A stretch of 64,000 bases of DNA, from the NCBI RefSeq assembly GCF_014779665.1, contig NZ_JACXYY010000010.1, forward strand, positions 62,001 through 126,000. Reading direction: 5' to 3'. The notes under the pieces were generated by a model that searched no databases, had not been told where the DNA came from, and saw only the letters and a list, made by a program, of their open reading frames with translations. Made by a program: the position numbers and the translations under genes. Each line of letters opens with the position of its first letter. Position 1 is the stretch's first letter. The stretch is from Nocardioides hwasunensis. GTDB taxonomy: Bacteria; Actinomycetota; Actinomycetes; Propionibacteriales; Nocardioidaceae. Below are positions 16,989-26,125 of this stretch, in pieces.

Positions 16989-18293
16989 ATGCCGCGACTG
17001 CGGGAGATGTGCGAGACCTCATTCGGTATCAACGTCTTCGGCTACCTCACGAGCATCCAGAGCCAAGGCGTCCTAGCCCGCACCCTCGTGCAGGTCCTTC
17101 GGGAGCAAGGGGTACCGGTAGCCATCACGGACGTCGCGCCCGACTTCGGAGGTACGGGACAAGACCAGAGCGTGTGCCTCACGGGCACCGACGAGGCGAG
17201 TTCCCAGCCGCACCCGATCTCAGTGTTCTGCTTCACGCCGACTGACACCGAGACGTTTCTCGAGCGCAACCCACGTCTCGCTGATCGCGATCGCATCACC
17301 GCCGTCGTGGTGGCTCTGGAGCATCACGTGCTCAGGCCCGAGTTCCTTCCGGCGCTCGAGGCCGTGGACCTGGTGCTGACCCTGAGCGACTTCATCACCG
17401 ACGCCGTGTCTGCCGGGGTTCCTGGTTCGACATGTGTGCCGTTCCGGCAGGCCATCCCGTCACGCGACGTGGAGAAGGTCGAACGATCGCGATGGGGAGT
17501 GCAGGACCGCGACGTTCTGTTCGTGAACGCGTTCGACACCCTCAGCGACTCGTGCCGCAAGAACCCGCTCGCACTCGTCCGTGCCTTCGCCGAGGCGTTT
17601 CCGGACAGGGACGACGTCGCACTCTTGATGAAAATCGGACACCTCGGGGACGACGCCGATCTGGGCGGGCAAGCTGTGACGGCTGTGGCCGAGGCCGCGG
17701 CAGATCCGCGCGTCCGGGTGGTGCAGGAGAGCCTCGAGTACTCCGAGGTCCTCGGCCTGTTCGCGTCCGCTGACGTCGTGGTGAGCCTGCACAGGAGCGA
17801 GGGACTGGGCCTCACGCTCATGGAAGCGATGAGCGTAGGCACCGCCACGGTGGCGACGCGCTTCTCGGGCAACCTCGACTTCATGACCGCCGAGAACTCC
17901 GCGCTCGTCGAGTGCGAGCTCGTGCCCGTGCGTACTCCGTATCCCGCGTACCAGTACCTCGTCGACCGCGACGTGTGGGCGGAGCCCTCGCACGAGGACG
18001 CCGTGAGGTGGCTCCGTCGGCTAGCGGACGAGCCCGATCTCAGGGCACGCCTGGGCGACGCGGGTCGCGCAGACATGGAGACTCTTCGCGAAAGCGTGAT
18101 GGGGGGCGACGTGGTGGAAGGGATCAAACGCGCGCTTCGCAGCGACGTCGTGTGGACGCACCGCGATCAATCCGCCCTCAAGCGGCTCGCGAGGCCCCAC
18201 GGCCGCCTGAGGCTCGGGGTGCTTCGGCACCGGGCGGCAGTCGCGGTCAAGGGCGTGCTGGAGCCTCAGAGCCAGCGGCGGTCGAGGGGATAG
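16989..18293 (+). CDS. GT4-like glycosyltransferase
   Basis: 434 residues; AAGGAG sits 7 nt before the ATG, a strong ribosome site. The C-terminal GT-B domain contains VVSLHRSEGLGLTLMEAMSVGTATVATRFSGNLDFM-type features (EGLGLTLMEAMSVG and SGNLDF), as in family 4. An unusual feature is a Cys/Met-containing N-terminus MCETSFGINVFGYLTSIQSQG, where the GG loop is replaced by GYLTSIQSQG. The gene converges with the FkbM-like gene and overlaps it by 28 bp at the C-terminal ends. Confidence 0.83.
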   Translation: MPRLREMCETSFGINVFGYLTSIQSQGVLARTLVQVLREQGVPVAITDVAPDFGGTGQDQSVCLTGTDEASSQPHPISVFCFTPTDTETFLERNPRLADRDRITAVVVALEHHVLRPEFLPALEAVDLVLTLSDFITDAVSAGVPGSTCVPFRQAIPSRDVEKVERSRWGVQDRDVLFVNAFDTLSDSCRKNPLALVRAFAEAFPDRDDVALLMKIGHLGDDADLGGQAVTAVAEAAADPRVRVVQESLEYSEVLGLFASADVVVSLHRSEGLGLTLMEAMSVGTATVATRFSGNLDFMTAENSALVECELVPVRTPYPAYQYLVDRDVWAEPSHEDAVRWLRRLADEPDLRARLGDAGRADMETLRESVMGGDVVEGIKRALRSDVVWTHRDQSALKRLARPHGRLRLGVLRHRAAVAVKGVLEPQSQRRSRG

Positions 18294-19186
18294 TCGACCA
18301 CCACCGCCGCGTTCGCACTGTCCAATGGATGTTGCAGCTCGGCCCGGTGCGAAGCGTGCTCGACCCGGTCCTTGCGCAGGAAGGTCGCCTCGACCACCGG
18401 ATAGAGATCGAAGCCCGCATAGGGGACCGGATACTCGTGGTTGTTCTGGTGCACGTGGACGAGCTCGAAGTCATCCAGGAGCTTGTCGAAGACGGCGCTC
18501 ACGACCTGAAGAGTGCTGCGCTTCGCCAGCATGTGCAGGTCGTGAAGCTCGAGGACCATGACCCTGAACCGTCTGAGGGTGTCTGCGGGCGCTGTCAGCA
18601 GCACGGCCCACTCAGCACCCTCGATGTCCATCTCCAGCACGAGATCGCCTGAGCCTGGCGCGCGACGCTCGACCCAATCAGTCAACGTCGTCCATCCCGG
18701 TTCCGTGCGGGTCCCCAGAAAGAGCGGCTCGAAGTCGATTCGCTCGTGGGGTTCGGGCAAGCCCGTGACGGACTTGTCGATCATGTGCACCGGGATGCCG
18801 CGGTTGGCCAGCTCGACGTCGAAGCCGATCTCGCCCGCTACCCCCGGAGAAAAGCAGGCAACGATACCTTCAAGGTCATCAGGCAGCAGATAGCCCCCGT
18901 CGCCGATTGGTCCGACACGCACCAGTGGCACGCCCGCATCCACCACCCGGAAACCTGCGAAGAAGGCCGCAAGCTCCTCCGGAGACACGCCCCCACCGTG
19001 GTCTGACTCGACGACCGCGGCGCGCTCACGCTCCTGCTGCCACCTCACCAAGATCGCGTGGGTCCCGGCGTCGTGATCGGGCCCGAGGGTCGATCGAAGC
19101 AAGCGACGATGGCGCCACCGCTGGTAGGGCTGCCAGACCGACGTCCTACGAAGTCGAGCACGAACGTGCTCACGAATCGCATCCAC
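18266..19186 (-). CDS. FkbM-like methyltransferase
   Basis: 306 residues, GTG start fixed by the TAGGCT box 6 nt upstream. The SAM-binding core is less standard: the region RVGPIGDGGYLLPDD and FSPGVAGEIGFDVELA, then LVLEMDIEGAEWAVL, the acidic motif shared with FkbM. This variant (DGGYLLPDDL near the start of the fold) occurs in glycan-cluster methyltransferases. It probably methylates a sugar of the same glycan. Convergent overlap of 28 bp with the GT4 gene. Confidence 0.75.
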   Translation of the reverse strand: MDAIREHVRARLRRTSVWQPYQRWRHRRLLRSTLGPDHDAGTHAILVRWQQERERAAVVESDHGGGVSPEELAAFFAGFRVVDAGVPLVRVGPIGDGGYLLPDDLEGIVACFSPGVAGEIGFDVELANRGIPVHMIDKSVTGLPEPHERIDFEPLFLGTRTEPGWTTLTDWVERRAPGSGDLVLEMDIEGAEWAVLLTAPADTLRRFRVMVLELHDLHMLAKRSTLQVVSAVFDKLLDDFELVHVHQNNHEYPVPYAGFDLYPVVEATFLRKDRVEHASHRAELQHPLDSANAAVVVDYPLDRRWL

Positions 19187-19192
19187 ACAACG

Positions 19193-19198
19193 AGCCTA
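19193..19198 (-). promoter_or_regulatory. Leaderless -10 box (TAGGCT)
   Basis: TAGGCT ends 6 nt before the GTG start at 19186 on the minus strand, with no ribosome site. Confidence 0.5.
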
Positions 19199-19245
19199 GG
19201 TGGAAGTGGCCTCGGAGCCCTCGCGAATCGTGCAAGACTCGGTCG

Positions 19246-20004
19246 GTGCTGGTTTTCGGGTGCTGCATCGGGCCGAGTGGCAAGTTCGCGACCGTCGCCG
19301 AGCCCTCCCTGAGCAAGGTGATGGCGCCTGAGGACGTCCTCCTCCGCGAGCAGGGCAGCGACGGCATCTGCGCCGCTTACAACCGAATCCTCGCTCGCGC
19401 TCGCCAGATGGACGACTGCGAGGGCGTTGTGCTGATCCACGACGACGTCGCTCTTGGCCCAGCAGCTCGAGGGCAGCTTCTCGACGGCCTGCGGGGACGC
19501 GGTATCGGAGTGGTCGGCGCCGTCGGAGGGCGCGGCCTTTACGGCCCACAGTGGGTCGACGCCCGCACGCGCGCGGGCTACGCGGACGACTTCTACGGAT
19601 GGCGACGTTTCGGCCCGGCGGAAGCAGACGTCGACGTGGTCGACGGACTGCTGCTCGCGCTGTCCCCCTCGGCGTTCCACTCGATCGACTTCGACGCTGA
19701 CGCCCTGCCGGCGTTCCACGGGTACGACACCGACTACTGCCTGCTCGTCCGCCGAGCCGGATACCGCGTCAGAGTCGTGCACGTCGACTACGTCCACCGG
19801 GACAAGGGCAGCGTCGGCGACAGCGATGCCTTCGACAGCGGTGCTGCGACCCTGCGCTCGCGATGGCCCGAAGAGATCCGACCCCTCGGCAAGATCGAGC
19901 GCGTGTGGCGGGATGGTCGCGACCGTGGCGCAGCTTGGTACGGACGGACACGCCACCACGCGATGACCGGCGTCAAGTCACTTCGCGATCGAGCACTGCG
20001 GTGA
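19246..20004 (+). CDS. GT2-like glycosyltransferase with StrF-type domain
   Basis: 252 residues, GTG start (an AAGACT -10-like box ends 6 nt upstream). The N-terminus reads VFGCCIGPSGKF, then QGSDGICAAYNRILARA and VVLIHDDVALG: the pattern of the StrF-type subset of GT-A glycosyltransferases known from streptomycin and surface-glycan loci. The acidic HDD plays the DxD role. It lies between the divergent FkbM-like gene and the ABC exporter gene on the same strand (50 bp gap), possibly co-transcribed with the latter. Confidence 0.78.
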   Translation: MLVFGCCIGPSGKFATVAEPSLSKVMAPEDVLLREQGSDGICAAYNRILARARQMDDCEGVVLIHDDVALGPAARGQLLDGLRGRGIGVVGAVGGRGLYGPQWVDARTRAGYADDFYGWRRFGPAEADVDVVDGLLLALSPSAFHSIDFDADALPAFHGYDTDYCLLVRRAGYRVRVVHVDYVHRDKGSVGDSDAFDSGAATLRSRWPEEIRPLGKIERVWRDGRDRGAAWYGRTRHHAMTGVKSLRDRALR

Positions 20005-20053
20005 GCGAGCTTGGAGCGCGTTTCCCCGCCCGGCAGGAAGGCAGACTGACCAC

Positions 20054-21898
20054 GTGGCGAACCTGAGAGGATCCGTGTTTCGCAGAGCGGCGACGTTCGT
20101 CGGTTTCCCGCCTGGTACCGGTGAGCTCCTCGACCAACCGACTCGTCTGAAGCTGCTCATCTCGATGATCCTTTCGGCGGCGCTTGCCCTCATCGACATG
20201 GCCGGCGTCGTGGCAATGCTGCCGATGATGCAGTACGTGACAGGGCAGTCCGTTGATTCCGGCGCTCTCGGGTACGTCAATCGGGCTCTCGGTGAGCCGG
20301 AGCTCCGCGTGCTCGTGGCCAGCTTGGGGCTCATCATCTTCGGCGCGTTCATCATCAAGGACATCGCCTCGTTGTTCGTACGCCGCTGGCAGCTGAACTT
20401 CATGGCGCGCGAACAGGTCGAGCTCTCGACAGAGCTCTTGGAGGGCTACCTCACCAGCCCCTATTCGTGGCACCTCCGGCAGAACACCTCGGACAAGCTC
20501 TGGACGGTCCACGGGGCCGTCGGAATGGGCTTCGCGGGGGGCTTGGCCGGAGCGCTGGCCGCGTTTGCGGAGATCCTCACGATCGTCTTCATATTCGGGT
20601 CCTTGCTCGTCCTCGCACCGTGGGTCGCGCTCGCGGCCGCCGCGTACTTCGGTGCTGCTGCGTTCGTCGTTCAGCGGTTCATCCGTCCCCGCGTTGCCGC
20701 AGCGGGTGACAAGGCGCGACTCGCAGCCGAGGACGTCTCCCGATCGTCGCTACAGCCGCTGACCGCGGTGAAGGAGATCAAGCTGCGTCGCGCCCACGCG
20801 CGCTTCGTCGAGGACTTCCGTGACGCGAGCATCCGGGGTGCTGAAGCGGGCGTCACGACCAACCTGCTGGGCGACCTGCCGAAGTACTTCCTCGAGATCG
20901 TCTTCGTCCTGGGCGTCGGCACGCTCGCGGTGGTCGCGACGACCGGGGCATCCGCGGTGGAGGGTCTGGTGCTTCTCGGCCTCTTCGTGGCGGCCGGCAG
21001 CCGGATCCTGCCGAGTTCGGTGAGGCTCATCAACGCCTTCGCTGCGGTGCGGTTCGCCCGCTCACCCCTGCAGCACCTTGTGACGGTGCATCGACTCATG
21101 CGGCAGAACACGCACGAGGAGATCTCTCGTGTCGTCACTGAAGCCGTGCCCGGAGGAGATGTCCAGATCCGCGACCTCCGGTTCGCCTACAGCGACCAAG
21201 AGGAGGTCGAGGTCCTTCGCGGCGTGGACATCGACGTCCCGACCGGATCGTCGCTGGCCGTGGTCGGGTCGAGTGGAGCCGGCAAGAGCACGCTCGTGGA
21301 CATCATCCTCGGGCTCCAAACGCCCACCGGAGGGACGGTGGAGGCAGGTGGCATCTCGATCTTCGACAACCTGCCGGCGTGGCAGCGGCGGGTCGCCGTG
21401 GTCCCGCAGGAAGTCACGCTCCTGGACGCTTCGATCGGTGAGAACATCGCCTTCGACGAGGACGTGGACGTCGACCGCCTCGAGGCGGCGGTGGAGCGCG
21501 CACAGCTCGTCGACCTCGTGCGCGGTCTCCCTGACGGTCTCGACACCATGGCCGGCGAGCGTGGCTCGCGGCTGTCCGGAGGCCAACGCCAGCGCATCGG
21601 GATCGCACGAGCCCTTTACCGCAATCCGTCGTTGCTCGTGCTCGATGAGGCGACGTCCGCGCTCGACAACGAAACCGAGCGCCGCCTGACCGACACCATC
21701 GAGAGCCTGCATGGTTCCGTGACCGTCGTCGTGGTCGCGCACCGGTTGTCCACCGTCCGCCACTGCGACCGGCTCATCTTTATGGAAGAGGGCCGTGTGA
21801 CGGCTTCCGGAACGTTCGACGAGGTTCGCCAAGCCAGCCCGACATTCGCCCGGTTGGTCGCACTCGGTTCATTGGACCCCAAGGAACCAGTGCTCTGA
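20054..21898 (+). CDS. ABC exporter/flippase (half transporter, PglK/MsbA type)
   Basis: 614 residues, GTG start. An N-terminal six-helix domain (about residues 30-340) is fused to an ATPase domain with Walker A GSSGAGKST (near 403), signature LSGGQRQR (near 505) and Walker B LLVLDEATSALD (near 526), followed by the H-loop VVAHRLS. Half transporters of this shape work as homodimers. Inside a glycan locus it most likely flips lipid-linked oligosaccharide across the membrane, as PglK does; no Wzx-type flippase gene is seen in the window, which supports this. Confidence 0.88.
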   Translation: MANLRGSVFRRAATFVGFPPGTGELLDQPTRLKLLISMILSAALALIDMAGVVAMLPMMQYVTGQSVDSGALGYVNRALGEPELRVLVASLGLIIFGAFIIKDIASLFVRRWQLNFMAREQVELSTELLEGYLTSPYSWHLRQNTSDKLWTVHGAVGMGFAGGLAGALAAFAEILTIVFIFGSLLVLAPWVALAAAAYFGAAAFVVQRFIRPRVAAAGDKARLAAEDVSRSSLQPLTAVKEIKLRRAHARFVEDFRDASIRGAEAGVTTNLLGDLPKYFLEIVFVLGVGTLAVVATTGASAVEGLVLLGLFVAAGSRILPSSVRLINAFAAVRFARSPLQHLVTVHRLMRQNTHEEISRVVTEAVPGGDVQIRDLRFAYSDQEEVEVLRGVDIDVPTGSSLAVVGSSGAGKSTLVDIILGLQTPTGGTVEAGGISIFDNLPAWQRRVAVVPQEVTLLDASIGENIAFDEDVDVDRLEAAVERAQLVDLVRGLPDGLDTMAGERGSRLSGGQRQRIGIARALYRNPSLLVLDEATSALDNETERRLTDTIESLHGSVTVVVVAHRLSTVRHCDRLIFMEEGRVTASGTFDEVRQASPTFARLVALGSLDPKEPVL

Positions 21899-21943
21899 GT
21901 CAGCGCCAAGCCATACGCTCATGAACCTCGGGAACCGGCGCGC

Positions 21944-22930
21944 CTATGGTGCGAGCACACCCGCGGGATCCCATTGCCGAGCCCAACCGTCGATCGCGAT
22001 CGGCACGAGCTCACCCGAAGGCGACCACTCGAGCTTGGGGTGTCCCTCGCCCAACAGCATGCGCCGCCAGATGTCGCCCAGCTCGTCAGCAGCGTCGTCG
22101 AGGTCACGCCAGTGGTCTCCGCCTTCTCCGGCAACACGGGGTCCGGTCAGTCGTAGCGCCGCAGCCCCGGTCGCCACCTTGCTCAGGAACTGTGCCTCGC
22201 TCCGCCAGGGGAAGTGCAGGATGCGGAGGGACTGCTCGACTCTCCCGGGGCGAGAGACGCCGTGATTCCCGTGGTGCAAGGCTGCGAATCGGTGAGAGCG
22301 GTAGGCGACCTTCTCGAGCCGCGCGGATGCACGGTCCACCTGCCACCCCGACGTGTGCGCACCGGCCTCGTCGGGCGCCGGAAAGGCGTTGTGGATCACC
22401 GCTGATGCGATCGGCGTCGACGACGCCCGCAGAGTCTCGGCAAGCGACTCGTGAGCGCCGTACCACCATTCGTCAGCATCGAATGGGACGACCCAATCTG
22501 CACCTGCGCGCCCTGCCCATGCCGCCAGGTAGCGCATCTTGGGGGCTTGGAAATAAGCAGGTTCGTTGTCGTCACCAACGTGGAGGAGGCCGTCGCCGGC
22601 GCGATCTCTTAGCAGCTCCCGAGTGCCATCGGTCGAGCCATTGTCGGCCACCAGGACACCGTCGACTCCCTGATGACGCAGGTGGTCGATGGTCTGCTCG
22701 ATCATGTCGACCTCATTCTTGACCATCGCCACTGCCCACACCGAGCCGGTGATCCGACGCCGTGCGGGGATGTCGGGCAGGTCCATCGCGTCGGCCACGC
22801 GCCGACGCACGTCTCGCCCGGCCGGACCCCACAGCTGGGTCGCTGCATGACGGGTAGCTCGAACGTCCTTGGCGGCCAGTAACGACCGGTGCTTGGCCCC
22901 CCGGGCTACTCGCACGAAAGTCTTGGGCAC
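21944..22930 (-). CDS. GT2 family glycosyltransferase (Glyco_tranf_2_4 type)
   Basis: 328 residues, GTG start set by a TACGCT box 6 nt upstream. After a 60-residue Arg-rich leader, AVAMVKNEVDMIEQTIDHLRHQG marks the start of a compact GT-A domain, with VADNGSTDGT and the DADEWW motif as the metal site. This subset often accompanies capsule loci and adds sugar to a lipid or glycan acceptor. The end of the gene is close to the ABC exporter's stop (45 bp, convergent). Confidence 0.82.
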   Translation of the reverse strand: MPKTFVRVARGAKHRSLLAAKDVRATRHAATQLWGPAGRDVRRRVADAMDLPDIPARRRITGSVWAVAMVKNEVDMIEQTIDHLRHQGVDGVLVADNGSTDGTRELLRDRAGDGLLHVGDDNEPAYFQAPKMRYLAAWAGRAGADWVVPFDADEWWYGAHESLAETLRASSTPIASAVIHNAFPAPDEAGAHTSGWQVDRASARLEKVAYRSHRFAALHHGNHGVSRPGRVEQSLRILHFPWRSEAQFLSKVATGAAALRLTGPRVAGEGGDHWRDLDDAADELGDIWRRMLLGEGHPKLEWSPSGELVPIAIDGWARQWDPAGVLAP

Positions 22931-22936
22931 GGCCCG

Positions 22937-22942
22937 AGCGTA
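22937..22942 (-). promoter_or_regulatory. Leaderless -10 box (TACGCT)
   Basis: TACGCT ends 6 nt before the GTG start at 22930. Confidence 0.5.
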
Positions 22943-22979
22943 GCCGCGAGTCCCGTCAGCCGTGTGCGAGACTGCCGCG

Positions 22980-23771
22980 ATGGCCGTGAGTGACGAGGAC
23001 CTCGACGCAATCCCGGGTTGGTTCGACGCGATCGATCGGGAGCTGTTCCGTTGGTTCCTCGGTAGCGGGAGAGAAATCTCGGGGCCCGGACACCTGGTCG
23101 AGCTCGGTTCCTACATGGGCCAGTCCGCCGTGCTGATCGGCGACCACCTGCAGGACGGCGAGACGTTCACGATCATCGACCTGTTCGAGGCGCCGGCTGA
23201 TGATGAGGCCAACTCTCAGGAGAACAGCGAGTCGTACGCCGGGCTGAGTCGTCAGGCCTTCGAAAGGTACTACCGCGGGGTGCATCCTGCCCTTCCCACC
23301 GTGGTCCAGGACTTCAGCGAACGGATCGTCGACCACGTCGAGGCAGCGAGTACTCGCTTCATGCACGTCGATGCATCCCACCTCTATGAACACGTCGTTC
23401 TCGACATCGCCGCCGCCAAGCGGCTCCTCGCCACCGATGGCGTGGTGGTGTTCGACGACTTCCGCTCGGGTCACACGCCCGGCGTCGCTGCCGCCGTCTG
23501 GTCAGCTGTGGCAACGGAAGGCCTGAGGCCCATCGTGGTGAGCCCCAACAAACTCTACGCAACGTGGGGCGAACCCGCGCCCTACATCGACGGTGTCGCG
23601 ACCACGTCGCCCTGGTGGACGTCGGAGGTGCAGGACGTCTCGGGCGGACGACTGCTGATCCTGTCTCCGAGGGCGCACGAGACCTACCGCTGGATCAAGT
23701 ACCTGCCGCCGGCCGCGGTCCCCGGAGCCAAGAAGGCACGAGCACGGCTGGCTGCCCTGACCCGCCGCTGA
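22980..23771 (+). CDS. Class I SAM-dependent methyltransferase (Methyltransf_24-like)
   Basis: 263 residues from ATG at 22980, preceded by a GAGACT box. The fold starts with LVELGSYMGQSAVLIGDHL (motif I) and TIIDLFEAP (motif II, acidic residue binding the SAM ribose), then VVVFDDFRSGHTP, as in methyltransferases that also resemble cephalosporin-hydroxylase-type and mycinose/macrocin O-methyltransferases. It should methylate a sugar of the surface glycan. The gene converges with the DXD glycosyltransferase, 7 bp apart. Confidence 0.75.
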   Translation: MAVSDEDLDAIPGWFDAIDRELFRWFLGSGREISGPGHLVELGSYMGQSAVLIGDHLQDGETFTIIDLFEAPADDEANSQENSESYAGLSRQAFERYYRGVHPALPTVVQDFSERIVDHVEAASTRFMHVDASHLYEHVVLDIAAAKRLLATDGVVVFDDFRSGHTPGVAAAVWSAVATEGLRPIVVSPNKLYATWGEPAPYIDGVATTSPWWTSEVQDVSGGRLLILSPRAHETYRWIKYLPPAAVPGAKKARARLAALTRR

Positions 23772-23778
23772 CCACGGG

Positions 23779-24642
23779 TCAGCGGTAATCCTCGAAGTCG
23801 AGCATCATGCGGTCGTCGAGCCGAACGTGCGTCAGGTACTTCAACGTCAGCGGGTCCAGCACCCGGCCCAGCAAGTCGGTCCACGACAGCGGATAGTTGG
23901 CGTCATCGCCGAAGATTCCGCCCGGATGTTGGGCCAGTACTGATTGTGCCCGGTCGAGTCGTTGATCCATCTCGGCCAGCCACTCGGCGGTCAGCGGCGT
24001 GTGCGAGCGCATCATAAATCCGCTCTTACCGAAGCTGAGCCGATAGCGGACCAGGATGTCGCGGCCCATCCGTCCCGGGAGCTTTCCGATCCAGTTGGCG
24101 TGCTGGGCGGAGTAGCTCGTCACCCACGCGTCGGTGTCGGCCGCCATGGCGTCGAACGAAGGAGCCCAGGATGCCAGGGGCTTCTTGATGTCGACGTACC
24201 CACCACCGTGATGGTGCATCAGGTAGCCGCGCAGATAGTCAGAACGGTGGATCATCGAGAGGTGTTCATAGGCGGGATGCAAGGGCGCACCCTCGACCAA
24301 CCACTCGCCGAGGTTCAGGGGCGAGACCAACACCACCGGCAGGCCGATGCTTCCTCGCAGCAGCTCGAGGTTGCGCTTCCGGTTGTCAGTGAGCTCGTTC
24401 TCGCCCGCCCAGACGGCGAACACACGACGAGGGAACTCGGTCGTGCCTCCACCTTCAGCATCCGACGCCAAGAAGGTCTTTCGGTACCGCTTGGGGTCGT
24501 AGAAGAAGGGCCGCACCGTCTCGACGTTGCGGAACACCCGGGTGGCAGCATCGAACTTGGCCTTCTTCAGTGCTCTGCGTAATCGTTTGTCCGCGACGAA
24601 AGCAAGATGCTTGGCTTGACGTGCGGTCTGCAGCAACCCCAT
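23779..24642 (-). CDS. DXD-type glycosyltransferase (GT32/capsule synthesis-like)
   Basis: 287 residues. The core SDYLRGYLMHHHGGGYVDIK (Asp-x-x-Arg then GGxYxDxD-like) is the signature of the DXD sugar-binding family that includes GT32 and capsular polysaccharide synthesis proteins; here the second acidic residue is replaced (VDIK). An N-terminal basic stretch precedes FPRRVFAVWAGE, the typical N-terminal strand. It uses a nucleotide sugar and a metal ion in the cytoplasm. It is divergent from the GT2 gene at 24677, 34 bp away. Confidence 0.78.
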   Translation of the reverse strand: MGLLQTARQAKHLAFVADKRLRRALKKAKFDAATRVFRNVETVRPFFYDPKRYRKTFLASDAEGGGTTEFPRRVFAVWAGENELTDNRKRNLELLRGSIGLPVVLVSPLNLGEWLVEGAPLHPAYEHLSMIHRSDYLRGYLMHHHGGGYVDIKKPLASWAPSFDAMAADTDAWVTSYSAQHANWIGKLPGRMGRDILVRYRLSFGKSGFMMRSHTPLTAEWLAEMDQRLDRAQSVLAQHPGGIFGDDANYPLSWTDLLGRVLDPLTLKYLTHVRLDDRMMLDFEDYR

Positions 24643-24664
24643 GAACCCATCCTGTCGGATTCAA

Positions 24665-24670
24665 TACAGT
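24665..24670 (+). promoter_or_regulatory. Leaderless -10 box (TACAGT)
   Basis: TACAGT ends 6 nt before ATG 24677; this supports that start over an in-frame ATG at 24641. Confidence 0.5.
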
Positions 24671-24676
24671 GACGGC

Positions 24677-25552
24677 ATGTCGCTCGACGGTGTCGTCTGC
24701 TCCGTGGTGATCCCGACCTACAACGCCGCCCACCTGATCGGCCAGCAGCTCGAGGCCTTGACCGTCCAGGAAGGTGCGCCGTCCTTCGAGGTGGTCGTGG
24801 CCGACAACAAGTCGACCGACGACCTCGCCGCAGTCATCGAGTCGTGGCAGGACAGGTTGCCCCACCTCCGAGTCGTGGACGCGTCACGCGGACAGGGTGT
24901 GTCCGTCGCCCGCAACGTCGGGATCGAGCACGCTTCGACCGATCGCATCCTGATCTGCGACGCGGACGACGTGGTCGCTCCCGCATGGGTCCGGGCCTTC
25001 CACCAGTCGCTGGACGATCACACGCTGGTCAGCGGTCCGGCGGAGACCGTCTCCCTCTCGGGACCGTCCGCAGGGTGGGTGCCGATCGAGCAGGAGAGCA
25101 CCGGTCTCTACCAGACGTGGGGCGGGCGGACGTACGGGCTCGGCGGCAACACGGCGATGCGCCGCGAGGTGTGGGAGGCGGTCGGGGGCTACGACGAGAC
25201 GTTCCCGGCGGGCGCGGAGGAGATCGACTTCGCGTGGCGCGCGTGGGATCTCGGCTATCGCTTCACCTACGTACCTGAGGCGCTGCTCCACTACCGGATC
25301 CGCACGGACCTGAAGGGCGTGCTGCGCCAGCAGTACAACTCCGGCCGCGGCACCGCCACCCTCTACAACAAGTTCCGCCCCGCCGAGGTCGTCCCCAAGT
25401 CCCTCCCGCGGCGCGTCCATCACGAGCTGCTGCTGCTCAAGCAGTTCCCGTGGCGCGGCAGCGGGGACGCCCGCAGGATGTGGCTCACGCTGATGGCGTT
25501 CGAGGCGGGCAAGCTCGTCGAGGCACGTCGGCTCGATTCCCCCGCTCCCTGA
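24677..25552 (+). CDS. GT2 family glycosyltransferase
   Basis: 291 residues. GT-A domain starting CSVVIPTYNAAHLIGQQLEAL with the nucleotide-binding DNKSTD, the metal site ICDADDVV and the acceptor-site aspartates AEEIDFAWRAWDLGY: the classic GT2 arrangement including the ED/EID catalytic-base region. A basic tail may associate with membrane. It opens a plus-strand run of genes that continues through the nonulosonic acid genes. Confidence 0.88.
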   Translation: MSLDGVVCSVVIPTYNAAHLIGQQLEALTVQEGAPSFEVVVADNKSTDDLAAVIESWQDRLPHLRVVDASRGQGVSVARNVGIEHASTDRILICDADDVVAPAWVRAFHQSLDDHTLVSGPAETVSLSGPSAGWVPIEQESTGLYQTWGGRTYGLGGNTAMRREVWEAVGGYDETFPAGAEEIDFAWRAWDLGYRFTYVPEALLHYRIRTDLKGVLRQQYNSGRGTATLYNKFRPAEVVPKSLPRRVHHELLLLKQFPWRGSGDARRMWLTLMAFEAGKLVEARRLDSPAP

Positions 25553-25565
25553 GCCGGTCGGTCAC

Positions 25566-25571
25566 TAGAGT
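25566..25571 (+). promoter_or_regulatory. Leaderless -10 box (TAGAGT)
   Basis: TAGAGT ends 7 nt before GTG 25579. A GTG at 25570 in the same frame is excluded because it would overlap the box. Confidence 0.5.
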
Positions 25572-25578
25572 GACCGCT

Positions 25579-26121
25579 GTGACCCTCCAGCGGCGACTCA
25601 TCGAGGCCCGGCCGGGCCTGCGCTGGCGCGTGGGGCGGGTCGTCACGGAGCTGCTCTACCGAAGCGCCTTCGGCAGCATCGGCGCCGGAACCGTGATTGT
25701 GCGACCCCACAAGCTGCAGGGCGTCGAGCGCATCCACCTCGGTGCCGGCTGCTCGGTGTTCGAGGGAGCCTGGCTGGCGAGCGAGCCAGACGGAGGCGAG
25801 CTGAGGATCGGCGACCACACCTACCTCGGGCATGACGTCCACCTCCACGCGTACGACTCCGTGACCATCGGCTCCGGCTGCGTGATCGCGGACGGCGTCT
25901 TCGTGGGGTCCTCCGACCACGACCGCGACGACCGGCACCGGGTGCACGGCACCGGACCCATCTCCATCGGCGACCGCGTCTTCCTCGGCCAGCGCAGTGT
26001 CGTGCTCGGCGGGGTGAGCATCGGCGACGGAGCGACTGTCGGCGCCCACGCCGTCGTCACGCGCGACGTCGCACCCGGTCAGACCGTCGTCGGCATACCC
26101 GCGAGGCCCGTCGGAGCATGA
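25579..26121 (+). CDS. Left-handed beta-helix O-acyltransferase
   Basis: 180 residues. Repeated hexapeptides (IGAGTVI, LGAGCSV, IGDHTYLGHD, IGSGCVI, IGDRVFLG, IGDGATVGA) build a left-handed beta-helix, and the catalytic His is likely in SSDHDRDD, as in maltose/galactoside acetyltransferase relatives. The ending VVGIPARPVGA is the usual C-terminus of that family. It would O-acetylate a sugar with acetyl-CoA. The next gene follows 4 bp later, so they share an operon. Confidence 0.86.
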   Translation: MTLQRRLIEARPGLRWRVGRVVTELLYRSAFGSIGAGTVIVRPHKLQGVERIHLGAGCSVFEGAWLASEPDGGELRIGDHTYLGHDVHLHAYDSVTIGSGCVIADGVFVGSSDHDRDDRHRVHGTGPISIGDRVFLGQRSVVLGGVSIGDGATVGAHAVVTRDVAPGQTVVGIPARPVGA

Positions 26122-26125
26122 GCGC